The notes: generated by a model from the sequence alone, not told the origin. A stretch of 6,773 nt of DNA from Bacillota bacterium (GCA_021797415.1 JAJZZT010000203.1:1-6773), one strand, 5' to 3'. Shown: positions 1 through 6,198, numbered from the stretch's first letter. Numbers and translations: made by a program.

Positions 1-620
1 GCGCGGAGTGGACCATCGGGCCGGATCGCGTGGTGACGGGCACACTGATGCTGGCGACGGCCATCACCGGGGGGCATGTCCGGTTGCAAAACGTGCGGCC
101 GGCAGATCTGACGGCGGTGATCACCAAACTTCGGGAAGCCGGTGTGCAAGTGCTGGCGGGCCATGATATACTCGAAATCAAAGGTTCCGGTTCACTGCAG
201 GCGATCGAGCGCATCCAGACAGCTCCCTATCCCGGCTTTCCGACGGATCTGCAGGCGCCTTTCATGGCTCTCCTCTCTCTTGCGCACGGCACGAGCGTGG
301 TGTCGGAGACGGTTTTTGAAGACCGTTTCAAGCATGTCGGCGAGTTGCAGCGCATGGGCGCCGCCATAAAACTGGATTTGCGCACCGCATTTGTGCGCGG
401 TGTCAAGGAACTGACGGGCGCGTTTGTCGAAGCGAGCGATCTGCGCGCGGGAGCGGCGCTGGTCCTGGCGGGACTGGCCGCCCAGGGAAGTACGGTGGTG
501 GAACGCGTGTTCCATATCGACCGTGGTTACGAGCATATCGAATTACAATTGAGAGAACTCGGCGCTCATATCGCAAGGACGAGGCAGGCGGGAACTTCCG
601 CGTTGCAGGCCGGGGGGTAA
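1..620 (+). CDS. murA: UDP-N-acetylglucosamine 1-carboxyvinyltransferase MurA, C-terminal half (5' end outside window)
   Basis: MurA transfers enolpyruvate from PEP to UDP-GlcNAc in the cytoplasm, the first committed step of peptidoglycan synthesis. The reading frame is open from base 3, with no start codon needed inside the window, and gives 205 residues, about half of the usual ~420. Visible family motifs are PGFPTD (residues 77-82, with the Asp equivalent to E. coli Asp305), ETVFEDRF (102-109), DLRAGAALVLAG (146-157, equivalent to the E. coli Asp369/Arg371 region) and HIDRGYEHIE (171-180, with the Arg equivalent to Arg397). The N-terminal Lys22 and Cys115 equivalents lie upstream and cannot be checked. 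The tail after HIAR (residues 189-192) is short and unconserved. Position before divIB fits a murA in the dcw cluster; many Bacillota carry a second murA elsewhere. EPSP synthase (AroA) shares the fold, but these motifs are MurA-specific. Confidence 0.96.
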   Translation, partial: AEWTIGPDRVVTGTLMLATAITGGHVRLQNVRPADLTAVITKLREAGVQVLAGHDILEIKGSGSLQAIERIQTAPYPGFPTDLQAPFMALLSLAHGTSVVSETVFEDRFKHVGELQRMGAAIKLDLRTAFVRGVKELTGAFVEASDLRAGAALVLAGLAAQGSTVVERVFHIDRGYEHIELQLRELGAHIARTRQAGTSALQAGG

Positions 621-717
621 CGGCGACCGCCAAGGGACATGGGATAAAGTCCCCTGCCGCAATTTGGATTATCACATGTCCCCCAGGCGGCGTTTTGCGT
701 ATGGTTTTAAATCGTGT

Positions 718-753
718 CCGACAGGGGTCGAGGGAGTTCCCGACTTCTGTCGG
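718..753 (+). other. Strong 13-bp hairpin upstream of divIB
   Basis: CCGACAGGGGTCG (718-730) can pair with CGACTTCTGTCGG (741-753) without a bulge, with two G-U pairs in the middle and a 10-base loop (731-740). In DNA it is an inverted repeat with 7-bp outer arms (CCGACAG/CTGTCGG) and 4-bp inner arms (GTCG/CGAC). It is not followed by a T-run, so it does not look like an ordinary intrinsic terminator. It ends 23 bases before the probable divIB Shine-Dalgarno. It could be an RNA processing or stability element, an attenuator part, or a protein-binding site; the sequence does not decide. Confidence 0.5.
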
Positions 754-776
754 GGTACTTATTTACGAGCGTGTCC

Positions 777-783
777 GGAGGGA
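777..783 (+). promoter_or_regulatory. Ribosome binding site that decides the divIB start
   Basis: GGAGGGA ends 10 bases before an in-frame TTG at 794. No comparable site sits before the upstream in-frame TTG at 695 or ATG at 701; the nearest, AGGCGG at 685-690, is weaker. This supports a TTG start at 794. Confidence 0.6.
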
Positions 784-793
784 GTCCACCATT

Positions 794-1573
794 TTGCACA
801 TTCGGCGGGACGGGCCCGGACCGGGACGCCGGGTCGCCTATACAGTTCTGATCACCGTATTTTTCGTCATTGTCGGCGCAGTGGCCTATCTGCGCTCCCC
901 GTTTGCCCTTGTCAAGCGGGTGGGCGTATCCGGCAATACGGATATTGCGTCCTATCTGCTTTTGCGTGACGCGGGCATCGCGCCGGGACAGAATCTGTTC
1001 GAACTGCCCGTTGCCAAGGCGCAAAACAGGTTGCTGTCCGATTTTCCCATTTTGCAGAGCGTGAGCATCCGGCGCGACTATCTGGCTCAGAGCGTGGATA
1101 TTGCCGTGCGCGAAAGGGCGATCGCCGGAACGCTCGATGCGTCCGGGACCCTGTACGAAGTGCTGGCGGACGGCGTCGTTCTCTCCCGCATTTCGTTTGG
1201 CGCGGGCGGCAACCGTCCGATCATCAGCAGCGGCGGGCCGCTTTCCGTCAGTCTGGGGTCCCGGTTGACCAACCCGGCCCTGTTGTCCATCTGCCGTCAA
1301 TTGCCCGGATTGCCTGCCGGATTGGCTGCGCAGCTCTCGGAACTGCATGTGACAACGGTGGGCGGTTCGTCTATGGTCGAGGCGTTCACGCGCGACGGTT
1401 TTGAAATCCAGATGCCCGTCGCGCACCTTGCGGCGTCGCTCGCCCTCTATGACGGCGTCCACGCGCGGCTGATCTCGCTGCGCGTCGCACCCGGCATCGT
1501 CGATATTTTGGCGGGCGGGCAGGCTGTGTACAAGCCTTTCCCGGCGACGGGAGGGAACCAAACGCATGGCTGA
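794..1573 (+). CDS. divIB: Cell division protein DivIB/FtsQ
   Basis: DivIB (FtsQ in Gram-negatives) is a single-pass membrane protein of the divisome that works with FtsL and DivIC in septal wall synthesis. From TTG 794 the product is 259 residues, close to B. subtilis DivIB (about 263). It has a short basic cytoplasmic tail (RR at 4-5 and 12-13), one membrane helix (about 15-33), then an extracellular POTRA domain (about 36-107) beginning LVKRVGVSGN and closing with VDIAVRERAIAG. The beta domain follows, with YEVLADGVVL (121-130). The frame remains open upstream to TTG 695 (292 residues), but that version has a poor ribosome site and would place the 718-753 hairpin in coding sequence. The gene overlaps the next by 8 bases, suggesting coupled translation. 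Family call is secure; the exact start is less so. Confidence 0.92.
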   Translation: MHIRRDGPGPGRRVAYTVLITVFFVIVGAVAYLRSPFALVKRVGVSGNTDIASYLLLRDAGIAPGQNLFELPVAKAQNRLLSDFPILQSVSIRRDYLAQSVDIAVRERAIAGTLDASGTLYEVLADGVVLSRISFGAGGNRPIISSGGPLSVSLGSRLTNPALLSICRQLPGLPAGLAAQLSELHVTTVGGSSMVEAFTRDGFEIQMPVAHLAASLALYDGVHARLISLRVAPGIVDILAGGQAVYKPFPATGGNQTHG

Positions 1574-2291
1574 ACGGGCAAAAGGAAGCAGTCTTCTGGC
1601 GTGGACGCTCGTGACGGCTGTGCTTGGGACAATGATGGCTGTCCAGTATCACGATGTGCTGCTGGGCGGCACAGCCATCTGGACGGCGTTGCCCGGCGTC
1701 GGGACCGTGCAGGCGCGCCTTTCGGCGGTTCAGACTTACAACGGCGCACTGCGGCGCCGGATTGACCGGCTGGACAGGCAGATGACCGCCCTGCAATCGC
1801 GCACGCTCGCGCGCGGCGGGGAGGCGGCCAGTCTGGCGCGCCGGCTGTACGCAGACCGCATACTGACGGGTGCGACGGCCTTGGCCGGCCCGGGAGTCGT
1901 CGTCACCATCCGCGACGGACGCGTAACCGGACCTGATCTCGAACAGTTTCTCACGCACGACTGGGATCTGCGTTCGGTTGTCAATGAACTCTTCCTGGCC
2001 GGCGCGGACGCCGTCGCGATCAACAATGCGCGGGTGACGGCGACGACGGGGGTGTTTTGCATCGGTCCGCTCGTGCGCGTGGGGACGAAACGCCTCGGCC
2101 CGCCGTTTGTCGTACGGGCGATCGGCCAGCCGGGATTGCTCCGCGATGCGCTGGCGCTGCCCGGCGGCGTGCTGGACGTATTGCGCAGCGCCAATCGCGG
2201 ATTGAACGTGTCGCAGCCCGTGATAGAGGCGCGCGTGGCGATTCCGGCAGCGGGGGCGTCCCCGGCGTTTGGGGGAGGGACGACCGGATGA
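1566..2291 (+). CDS. DUF881 family membrane-associated protein, copy 1 (YlxW-like)
   Basis: The product is 241 residues. An N-terminal membrane anchor (about 10-28) is followed by a probable short coiled coil (about 47-80, rich in Arg and Leu), then the DUF881 domain (about 100-227). Domain hallmarks are GPGVVVTI (108-115), the acidic-to-core stretch DLRSVVNELFLAGADAVAINNARVTA split as DLRSVVNEL (134-142), GADAVAIN (146-153) and RVTATTGVFCIGP (156-168), and PPFVVRAIG (179-187). The function of DUF881 proteins is not established; they are encoded beside division genes across Bacillota and Actinobacteria. The ATG at 1566 lies inside the end of divIB and is preceded by GGGAGGG (1549-1555), a good ribosome site. 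The C-terminal tail rich in Gly, Ala and Pro is unlikely to be conserved. It is related to the following gene, indicating an old tandem duplication. Confidence 0.9.
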   Translation: MAERAKGSSLLAWTLVTAVLGTMMAVQYHDVLLGGTAIWTALPGVGTVQARLSAVQTYNGALRRRIDRLDRQMTALQSRTLARGGEAASLARRLYADRILTGATALAGPGVVVTIRDGRVTGPDLEQFLTHDWDLRSVVNELFLAGADAVAINNARVTATTGVFCIGPLVRVGTKRLGPPFVVRAIGQPGLLRDALALPGGVLDVLRSANRGLNVSQPVIEARVAIPAAGASPAFGGGTTG

Positions 2292-3025
2292 AACGGCGGG
2301 AATACGCGGGACTCGTGGCGGCGGCCGCGGTCGTGGGCGTCATGATCGGGTTGGAGGCGCACGTCAACAAGAACACGGCCAGCGCGTACGGATCGTATGT
2401 CTCCGCCTCCTCGGCGCTGACATTCCAGGTGGCGCAGACGCCGCGGCTGGTGATGCAACTCGATCAGGTGCGGCGGGAGTGGACTGCTTTGCATGACGCC
2501 GCGACGAACGCGCTGCACGGGCTTCACATGCTGCGCGCCGAGGTCGGGCGATCCGACGCGGCGGCGGGACTTACGACGGAAAAAGGCGCCGGCATCACCG
2601 TCACAGTTGCTTTTGATCCACATTTGCCGCTGATTCGCGGATTGCGCTACGTGGATGAAGCGGTTCAATTGCAGATGCTGGTCAACTGGCTTCAGGCGGC
2701 AGGCGCCCGCGCGCTCGCCGTAAGCGGCCAGCGGCTTGTCACCACCTCCTCGATCCGCACGGTCGGCGGACTGACTTCCTCCGTCGGCCCGTTTTCGGGC
2801 GTGGTGCAGGTCAACGAAGTGCCCGTCAAAGCGCCGTATGTCATTTCGGCGCTCGGGTCCGCGCAGGCGATGATGAACATCCTGCAGGTCGAAGACCTGG
2901 CGCAGCAGTTCAACATTCTCGATCAATCATTCCAGGTCAGGCGTTACAGTGCGGGGCATCCGCTGGTGATCCCGGCTTACCGCGGCGCCCTGCCTGGCAA
3001 ATACGCGCGGGAGGTCGCTTTTTGA
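2288..3025 (+). CDS. DUF881 family membrane-associated protein, copy 2 (YlxX-like)
   Basis: The product is 245 residues. It has a basic start (MKRRE), an N-terminal membrane helix (about 7-22), a helical linker (about 55-86), and a DUF881 domain (about 98-226). Matches to copy 1 include GAGITVTV (100-107), the helix LQMLVNWLQAAGARALAVSGQR split as QMLVNWLQAAGA (129-140) and ALAVSGQRLV (142-151), TTSSIRT (152-158) and APYVISALG (182-190). The conserved NEL of the family is NWL here, and the GPGV turn is GAGI, so it is the more divergent copy. Its ATG overlaps the stop of copy 1 (ATGA), with GGGAGGGA (2273-2280) upstream, so translation is probably coupled. An open frame continues far upstream inside copy 1, but that is only a lack of stops in the overlapping frame. 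Function unknown; a membrane or envelope role near division is inferred from context. Confidence 0.88.
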   Translation: MKRREYAGLVAAAAVVGVMIGLEAHVNKNTASAYGSYVSASSALTFQVAQTPRLVMQLDQVRREWTALHDAATNALHGLHMLRAEVGRSDAAAGLTTEKGAGITVTVAFDPHLPLIRGLRYVDEAVQLQMLVNWLQAAGARALAVSGQRLVTTSSIRTVGGLTSSVGPFSGVVQVNEVPVKAPYVISALGSAQAMMNILQVEDLAQQFNILDQSFQVRRYSAGHPLVIPAYRGALPGKYAREVAF

Positions 3026-3360
3026 TGGGGGTCGCGCTGCCTTTTGTCGGGCTATTGTTCGGAATTGTCGTCGGTCTGGCGGTGAATGTCCATCTGCCGG
3101 CCGCGTTTGCGGCTTATCTCTCTGTCGCAATCCTTGCTGCGCTGGACTCCGTGTTCGGCGGATTGCGCGCGGGATTGCAGGGCAATTTCGCGTACCGCGT
3201 GTTTTTGTCCGGTTTTTTCATCAATACGCTGCTTGCGGCGTTGCTTGCCTTTCTCGGCGCCGTGCTCGGAGTCGATCTCGCACTGGCCGCCGTCGTGGCG
3301 TTCGGTGTCCGGATTTTCAATAATCTCGCGGAGATCCGTCATCGCCTGTTGCGCAGTTAA
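3025..3360 (+). CDS. sbp: Small basic protein Sbp (DUF1290)
   Basis: This 111-residue, very hydrophobic protein matches the Sbp family (about 110-120 residues) found directly before ftsA in Bacillota. The diagnostic stretches are YLSVAILAALDSVFGGLRA (31-49), a GFFINTLLA segment (63-71) and AFGVRIFNNLAEIR (92-105). Three or four membrane segments are likely (about 5-22, 28-44, 60-80 and 83-97), with a basic C-terminus. The function is unknown. I chose ATG 3025, which overlaps the preceding TGA (TGATG) with GGGAGG (3009-3014) 10 bases upstream. The adjacent TTG at 3022 would add one residue and cannot be excluded. Confidence 0.93.
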   Translation: MGVALPFVGLLFGIVVGLAVNVHLPAAFAAYLSVAILAALDSVFGGLRAGLQGNFAYRVFLSGFFINTLLAALLAFLGAVLGVDLALAAVVAFGVRIFNNLAEIRHRLLRS

Positions 3361-3390
3361 AAATTTCTGACCCCAAAACTGTGATATTCA

Positions 3391-3399
3391 TGCTAAGAT
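3391..3399 (+). promoter_or_regulatory. Possible extended -10 promoter upstream of ftsA
   Basis: TGCTAAGAT fits the extended -10 form TGN followed by a -10 hexamer (TAAGAT, 4 of 6 to TATAAT). It lies in the only AT-rich patch between sbp and ftsA (3358-3400). The -35 position 17 bases upstream (CCCCAA, 3371-3376) is poor; CTGACC at 3367-3372 is more -35-like but 21 bases away. B. subtilis ftsAZ has its own promoters, which makes one here plausible. I found no convincing sigmaH elements. Confidence 0.35.
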
Positions 3400-3462
3400 A
3401 CAGTGGTACACAGGGGCCGTGCGAATGATGGACGGGTTGATGCGGCAGTTCACAAGGCGAGA

Positions 3463-3468
3463 GGGGAG
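3463..3468 (+). promoter_or_regulatory. Ribosome binding site that decides the ftsA start
   Basis: GGGGAG lies 9 bases before an in-frame TTG at 3478. The upstream in-frame GTG at 3403 has no Shine-Dalgarno and would add 25 residues with no match to FtsA. Confidence 0.6.
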
Positions 3469-3477
3469 TGCCGCTCG

Positions 3478-4701
3478 TTGGCAAAGGGAGATCTGTTAGT
3501 CGGCCTGGATGTCGGAACGTCCACCATCCAGGCCATCATTGGCGAGATCGACGGCACAAACGTCAATGTCATCGGTGTGGGAACGGCCAGGAGTGACGGC
3601 ATCCGCAAGGGGGCGATCGTCGATATCGACAAAACGGTGGTCGCGATCCGGGCGGCGATCGACCACGCGGAGCGCATGGTCGGCATCTCCATCAGTTCCG
3701 CATACGTCGGCGTCTCGGGAAGCCACATTGATCTGACCCCGAGCCACGGGGTTGTGGCTGTTTCGGCCACGGATCGCGAGATTGGCGACGAGGATGTCGA
3801 ACGGGTGATGAACGCGGCGCGCGTGCTGAACCTCCCGGCGGAAAGGGAGATTGTCGACGTGGTGCCGCGTGAATTTGTTGTGGATGGACTGACGGATGTG
3901 ACAGATCCGCGCGGCATGATCGGCGTGCGCCTCGAAGTCGACGCGTACGTCGTTACGGGTTCGCGGACCGTGCTGCACAATCTGCTGCGCTGCGTGGAGC
4001 GTGCGGGCGTCGAAGTTGCGGGAACCGTTATGCTGCCTCTGGCCGCCGCCGATATGGTGCTGTCGCCCGATGAACGGAAACTGGGCATCGCGCTGGTGGA
4101 TATCGGCGCGGGGTCCACGACCGTCTCCATCTTCGAGCACGGCACGCTGGAGCGGATTGCGTTTGTGCCGATCGGCGGCGACAGCGTCACAAGCGATGTG
4201 ACGTTCGGCCTGCAGACGGGAACCGATGCGGCGGAGATTGCGAAGTGCCGCTACGGGGTGGCGGACGCGTCCCTCGCGCGCGAAGAGGAAAAGTTCAAGG
4301 TGCAGCGCATCGGCAGCAGTACGGATAAAGAGTATACCACGATCGAACTTGCGTACATTATCGAGCCGCGCATGCAGGAGATATTTGCGTTGGTGAAGCG
4401 CGAGGTGGAACGCATGGGATTTCCGCGCGGCCTGCCCGGCGGGTACGTGCTTTGCGGGGGCGGCATGCTGTTAAAAGGAGCGGACAAGCTGGCCGTCCGC
4501 GAGCTTGGCGCGCCGGTGCGCGTGGCGATCCCCGATTTCGTGGGCGTGCGGGATCCGTCGTATGTCGGTTGCGTGGGCATGATCAAGTATGTGTCCAAAT
4601 TTTATAATCGACAGCCGGTCGCAGCCGCGGGCCAGGGCCGCCGCGCCCGTTCCGGCGGGGCGTTGCAGAGGTTGAAAGGCTGGTTGCAGGATTTTATCTG
4701 A
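3478..4701 (+). CDS. ftsA: Cell division protein FtsA
   Basis: FtsA is an actin-like ATPase that polymerises with FtsZ at midcell and ties it to the membrane. From TTG 3478 the product is 407 residues (B. subtilis about 440). Visible parts are phosphate-1 LVGLDVGTSTIQ (7-18), the SHS2/1C domain region (about 80-165, including VDVVPREFVVDG at 126-137), phosphate-2 VDIGAGSTTV (207-216), the adenosine motif VLCGGGMLLKG (324-334, where VLTGGGA is usual), and a C-terminal amphipathic helix ALQRLKGWLQDFI (395-407), the membrane-targeting sequence. A linker rich in Gly, Ala and Arg (about 381-394) precedes that helix. The open frame extends to GTG 3403, but the FtsA-like N-terminus starts at MAKGDLLVGLDVGTS. 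The TTG start and moderate ribosome site may keep FtsA below FtsZ, which has ATG and a stronger site; this is inference. ftsZ follows 75 bases downstream, probably cotranscribed. Confidence 0.96.
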   Translation: MAKGDLLVGLDVGTSTIQAIIGEIDGTNVNVIGVGTARSDGIRKGAIVDIDKTVVAIRAAIDHAERMVGISISSAYVGVSGSHIDLTPSHGVVAVSATDREIGDEDVERVMNAARVLNLPAEREIVDVVPREFVVDGLTDVTDPRGMIGVRLEVDAYVVTGSRTVLHNLLRCVERAGVEVAGTVMLPLAAADMVLSPDERKLGIALVDIGAGSTTVSIFEHGTLERIAFVPIGGDSVTSDVTFGLQTGTDAAEIAKCRYGVADASLAREEEKFKVQRIGSSTDKEYTTIELAYIIEPRMQEIFALVKREVERMGFPRGLPGGYVLCGGGMLLKGADKLAVRELGAPVRVAIPDFVGVRDPSYVGCVGMIKYVSKFYNRQPVAAAGQGRRARSGGALQRLKGWLQDFI

Positions 4702-4776
4702 TCGATAGGTGCGTGTGCGACATTGTGATTGCGCCCAAAGTGTGACGACCCAGGCGTACGCCAAGGAGGACAGTCA

Positions 4777-5877
4777 ATGCTCGAGTTGGATGTTGAAATG
4801 GAGACGCTGGCCAAGATCAAGGTGATCGGTGTGGGCGGCGGCGGATGCAACGCAGTCAACCGCATGATCGAAGCGGGTGTGCGCAATGTCGATTTCATCG
4901 CTGTCAACACGGATGCGCAGGCGCTGCACCTGTCACGGGCGGCGGAACGCATTCAGATCGGCGAGAAGCTGACGCGCGGACTTGGCGCCGGAGCCAATCC
5001 GGATATCGGCAAGAGAGCCGCCGAAGAAAGCCGGGAACAGGTGATGAGCGCGCTAAACGGCGCCGACATGGTTTTTGTGACCGCCGGAATGGGCGGCGGC
5101 ACAGGCACGGGCGCCGCTCCCGTCATTGCCGAGATCGCCAAGGAACTAGGCGCGCTGACGGTCGGCGTGGTCACCAAGCCGTTCAGTTTTGAAGGCAGGC
5201 GGCGGTTGACCCAGGCTGACGCCGGAATCGACGCCCTGAAGGAAAAGGTGGACACGCTGATCGTGATCCCGAACGACCGCCTTCTGGAGATCGTGGAGAA
5301 AAACACGCCCATGCTAGAGGCCTTCAAGGAAGCGGACAACGTGCTCCGGCAGGGCGTGTCGGGGATATCCGACCTGATCGCCGAACCCGGACTCATCAAC
5401 GTCGACTTTGCCGACGTCAAGGCGATCATGTCGGAACGCGGCGCCGCCCTGATGGGCATTGGCATCGCCACCGGCGACCAGAGGGCTTCGGAAGCGGCGC
5501 AAAAGGCAATCCGGAGTCCGCTGCTCGACACGCCGATCGACGGTGCGACGGGAGTGTTGATCCATGTGGCGGGCGGAGAGAATCTCAGCCTGTTTGAGGT
5601 GAACGAGGCTGCGCGGATCGTGCAGGACGCCGCGGACGACGAGGTGAACTTTATCTTTGGCGCCGTGATCAAGTCGGAATTGAAAGACGAACTGGTCGTC
5701 ACCGTGATCGCCACCGGCTTTGAGCATCGTCCCTCCACGCTGCAGCAGACGGCGCCGCGGCCCATTCCGCGCAACGCCGCGCCAAACTCGCCTTTGGACG
5801 GCAAGGTTCCGGCCGGTTCGGACAGCAACAACCTTGAAATTCCGGCCTTCTTGCGCAACCGCTCCGTCCGTCCATAG
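4777..5877 (+). CDS. ftsZ: Cell division protein FtsZ
   Basis: FtsZ is the tubulin-like GTPase that forms the cytokinetic ring. The product is 366 residues. Motifs in order: [16 protein letters not shown] (15-30), NTDAQAL (44-50), the tubulin signature GGGTGTG (106-112), PFSFEGRRR (135-143), NDRLL (166-170) and the T7 synergy loop NVDFADV (208-214), whose acidic residues complete the GTPase site of the neighbouring subunit. The globular core ends near 317. A linker of about 35 residues, rich in Pro, Ala and Asn, leads to the C-terminal peptide [14 protein letters not shown] (353-366), which binds FtsA and other partners and ends in a basic tail. ATG 4777 is chosen because AAGGAGGA (4763-4770) sits 6 bases upstream; the frame is open to TTG 4729, but that extension has no family match. 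No key residue is missing. Confidence 0.98.
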   Translation: MLELDVEMETLAKIKVIGVGGGGCNAVNRMIEAGVRNVDFIAVNTDAQALHLSRAAERIQIGEKLTRGLGAGANPDIGKRAAEESREQVMSALNGADMVFVTAGMGGGTGTGAAPVIAEIAKELGALTVGVVTKPFSFEGRRRLTQADAGIDALKEKVDTLIVIPNDRLLEIVEKNTPMLEAFKEADNVLRQGVSGISDLIAEPGLINVDFADVKAIMSERGAALMGIGIATGDQRASEAAQKAIRSPLLDTPIDGATGVLIHVAGGENLSLFEVNEAARIVQDAADDEVNFIFGAVIKSELKDELVVTVIATGFEHRPSTLQQTAPRPIPRNAAPNSPLDGKVPAGSDSNNLEIPAFLRNRSVRP

Positions 5878-5899
5878 GACTGGCGGCGCATTTTCAAGA

Positions 5900-5938
5900 C
5901 AGCCGGTCACGCCGCTTTGCGGCGCCTTCGGCAGGCTG
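5900..5938 (+). other. GC-rich nested hairpin 23 bases after ftsZ (weak transcription terminator candidate)
   Basis: The inner stem CGCCGC (5910-5915) pairs with GCGGCG (5919-5924) around a TTT loop, and an outer pair CAGCC (5900-5904)/GGCTG (5934-5938) encloses it. There is no T-run after it, so it lacks the second half of an intrinsic terminator. It may protect the 3' end of the ftsZ message or pause transcription. Confidence 0.35.
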
Positions 5939-5977
5939 GAAATAGCAGGATGAATATGGCGGGCTGAAAATGTGCTG

Positions 5978-6054
5978 AGTCGCCAGCGTCCCTTTGTTCG
6001 TCGCAAGTTTAGCGATAGCGGTGTCCGAGCAGGGACAAGGGAATGTTGGCGACT
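5978..6054 (+). other. Long imperfect stem-loop between ftsZ and spoIIGA
   Basis: The left arm (5978-5999) and right arm (6033-6054) can form 21 base pairs, including three G-U pairs, with one single-base bulge on each side (5995 and 6042). The outer eight pairs are perfect: AGTCGCCA with TGGCGACT. The 33-base loop can form a small inner stem TCGC (6001-6004)/GCGA (6012-6015). No T-run follows on the + strand. It lies upstream of the likely spoIIGA transcription start, so it would be transcribed only by read-through from ftsZ or an unseen promoter. It could be an RNA structure, a regulator-binding palindrome or a small palindromic repeat element. Confidence 0.5.
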
Positions 6055-6059
6055 GGCAC

Positions 6060-6104
6060 AATATAGGATAATATAAGAATAAGAACAAATATAGAATAAG
6101 AACA
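6060..6104 (+). repeat. AT-rich imperfect tandem repeat, 17-18-base unit, about 2.6 copies
   Basis: Unit 1 is AATATAGGAT (6060-6069, partial). Unit 2 is AATATAAGAATAAGAACA (6070-6087). Unit 3 is AATATAGAATAAGAACA (6088-6104), differing from unit 2 by one A. AGAATAAGAACA is repeated exactly at 6076-6087 and 6093-6104. The block is A-rich on the + strand and very unlike the surrounding GC-rich sequence. It sits about 100-145 bases upstream of the probable spoIIGA transcription start. It might act as an upstream activating or curved-DNA region or hold regulator sites; this is inference. Confidence 0.65.
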
Positions 6105-6132
6105 TTCGAAACTGGCTATTTTGATACGTCCG

Positions 6133-6139
6133 TGTCGAT
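6133..6139 (+). promoter_or_regulatory. Candidate Spo0A box upstream of spoIIGA
   Basis: TGTCGAT matches the Spo0A box TGTCGAA at 6 of 7 positions. It is 26 bases upstream of the -35-like element. A second 6-of-7 match, TGGCGAA on the - strand (6175-6181), lies in the promoter spacer. In B. subtilis spoIIG is directly activated by Spo0A bound near its -35 region. Seven-base near-matches arise by chance, so this rests mainly on context. Confidence 0.4.
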
Positions 6140-6165
6140 TCTTTTGTTGCGCTGACGGGCAAGTT

Positions 6166-6198
6166 CTGACAACCTTCGCCATATAGATCAACTATACT
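6166..6198 (+). promoter_or_regulatory. Probable spoIIGA promoter with long spacer
   Basis: The -35-like CTGACA (6166-6171, 5 of 6 to TTGACA) and -10-like TATACT (6193-6198, 5 of 6 to TATAAT) are 21 bases apart. The spacer is too long for ordinary sigmaA promoters but resembles the B. subtilis spoIIG promoter, known for its roughly 22-base spacer and dependence on Spo0A with sigmaA. The predicted start near 6205 leaves a leader of about 18 bases holding the spoIIGA ribosome site. Confidence 0.55.

Larger units (their letters stand above)
621..793 (+). other. Structured gap between murA and divIB
   Basis: This is the longest gap before ftsA in an otherwise tightly packed gene string. It holds two inverted repeats. 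GGGACATG (634-641) is repeated inverted as CATGTCCC (675-682). The 5' bases GGGAC (634-638) could alternatively pair with GTCCC (649-653), so the two pairings exclude each other. A stronger hairpin lies at 718-753. I see no convincing -35/-10 pair; TTAAAT (706-711) lacks a partner at -35. The divIB frame stays open back to a TTG at 695, so part of the gap could be coding if that start were used. I favour a non-coding leader because a good Shine-Dalgarno lies at 777-783. Confidence 0.5.

Noticed and set aside
707..1567. Long 286-residue open frame on the - strand opposite divIB
   Set aside because: It lies wholly opposite a recognisable divIB, has no family motif and reflects the scarcity of stop codons in GC-rich sequence.
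2057..2287. N-terminal extension of the second DUF881 gene
   Set aside because: These residues come from the overlapping frame of the first DUF881 gene and are Arg-rich with no family match; the ribosome site and ATGA overlap place the start at 2288.
1736..2926. 396-residue open frame on the - strand opposite the DUF881 genes
   Set aside because: Low-complexity Arg/Pro/Ser-rich product with no motif, opposite two well-supported genes; a GC-driven shadow.
3361..3402. sigmaH promoter for ftsA as in B. subtilis
   Set aside because: No acceptable AGGA-type -35 and GAAT-type -10 pair is present in the gap.
4953..5897. 314-residue open frame on the - strand opposite ftsZ
   Set aside because: Ser/Ala/Pro-rich translation antisense to ftsZ with no recognisable domain.
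5900..5938. Standard intrinsic terminator for ftsZ
   Set aside because: The hairpin is GC-rich but is followed by no T-run, so I list it only as a structure.
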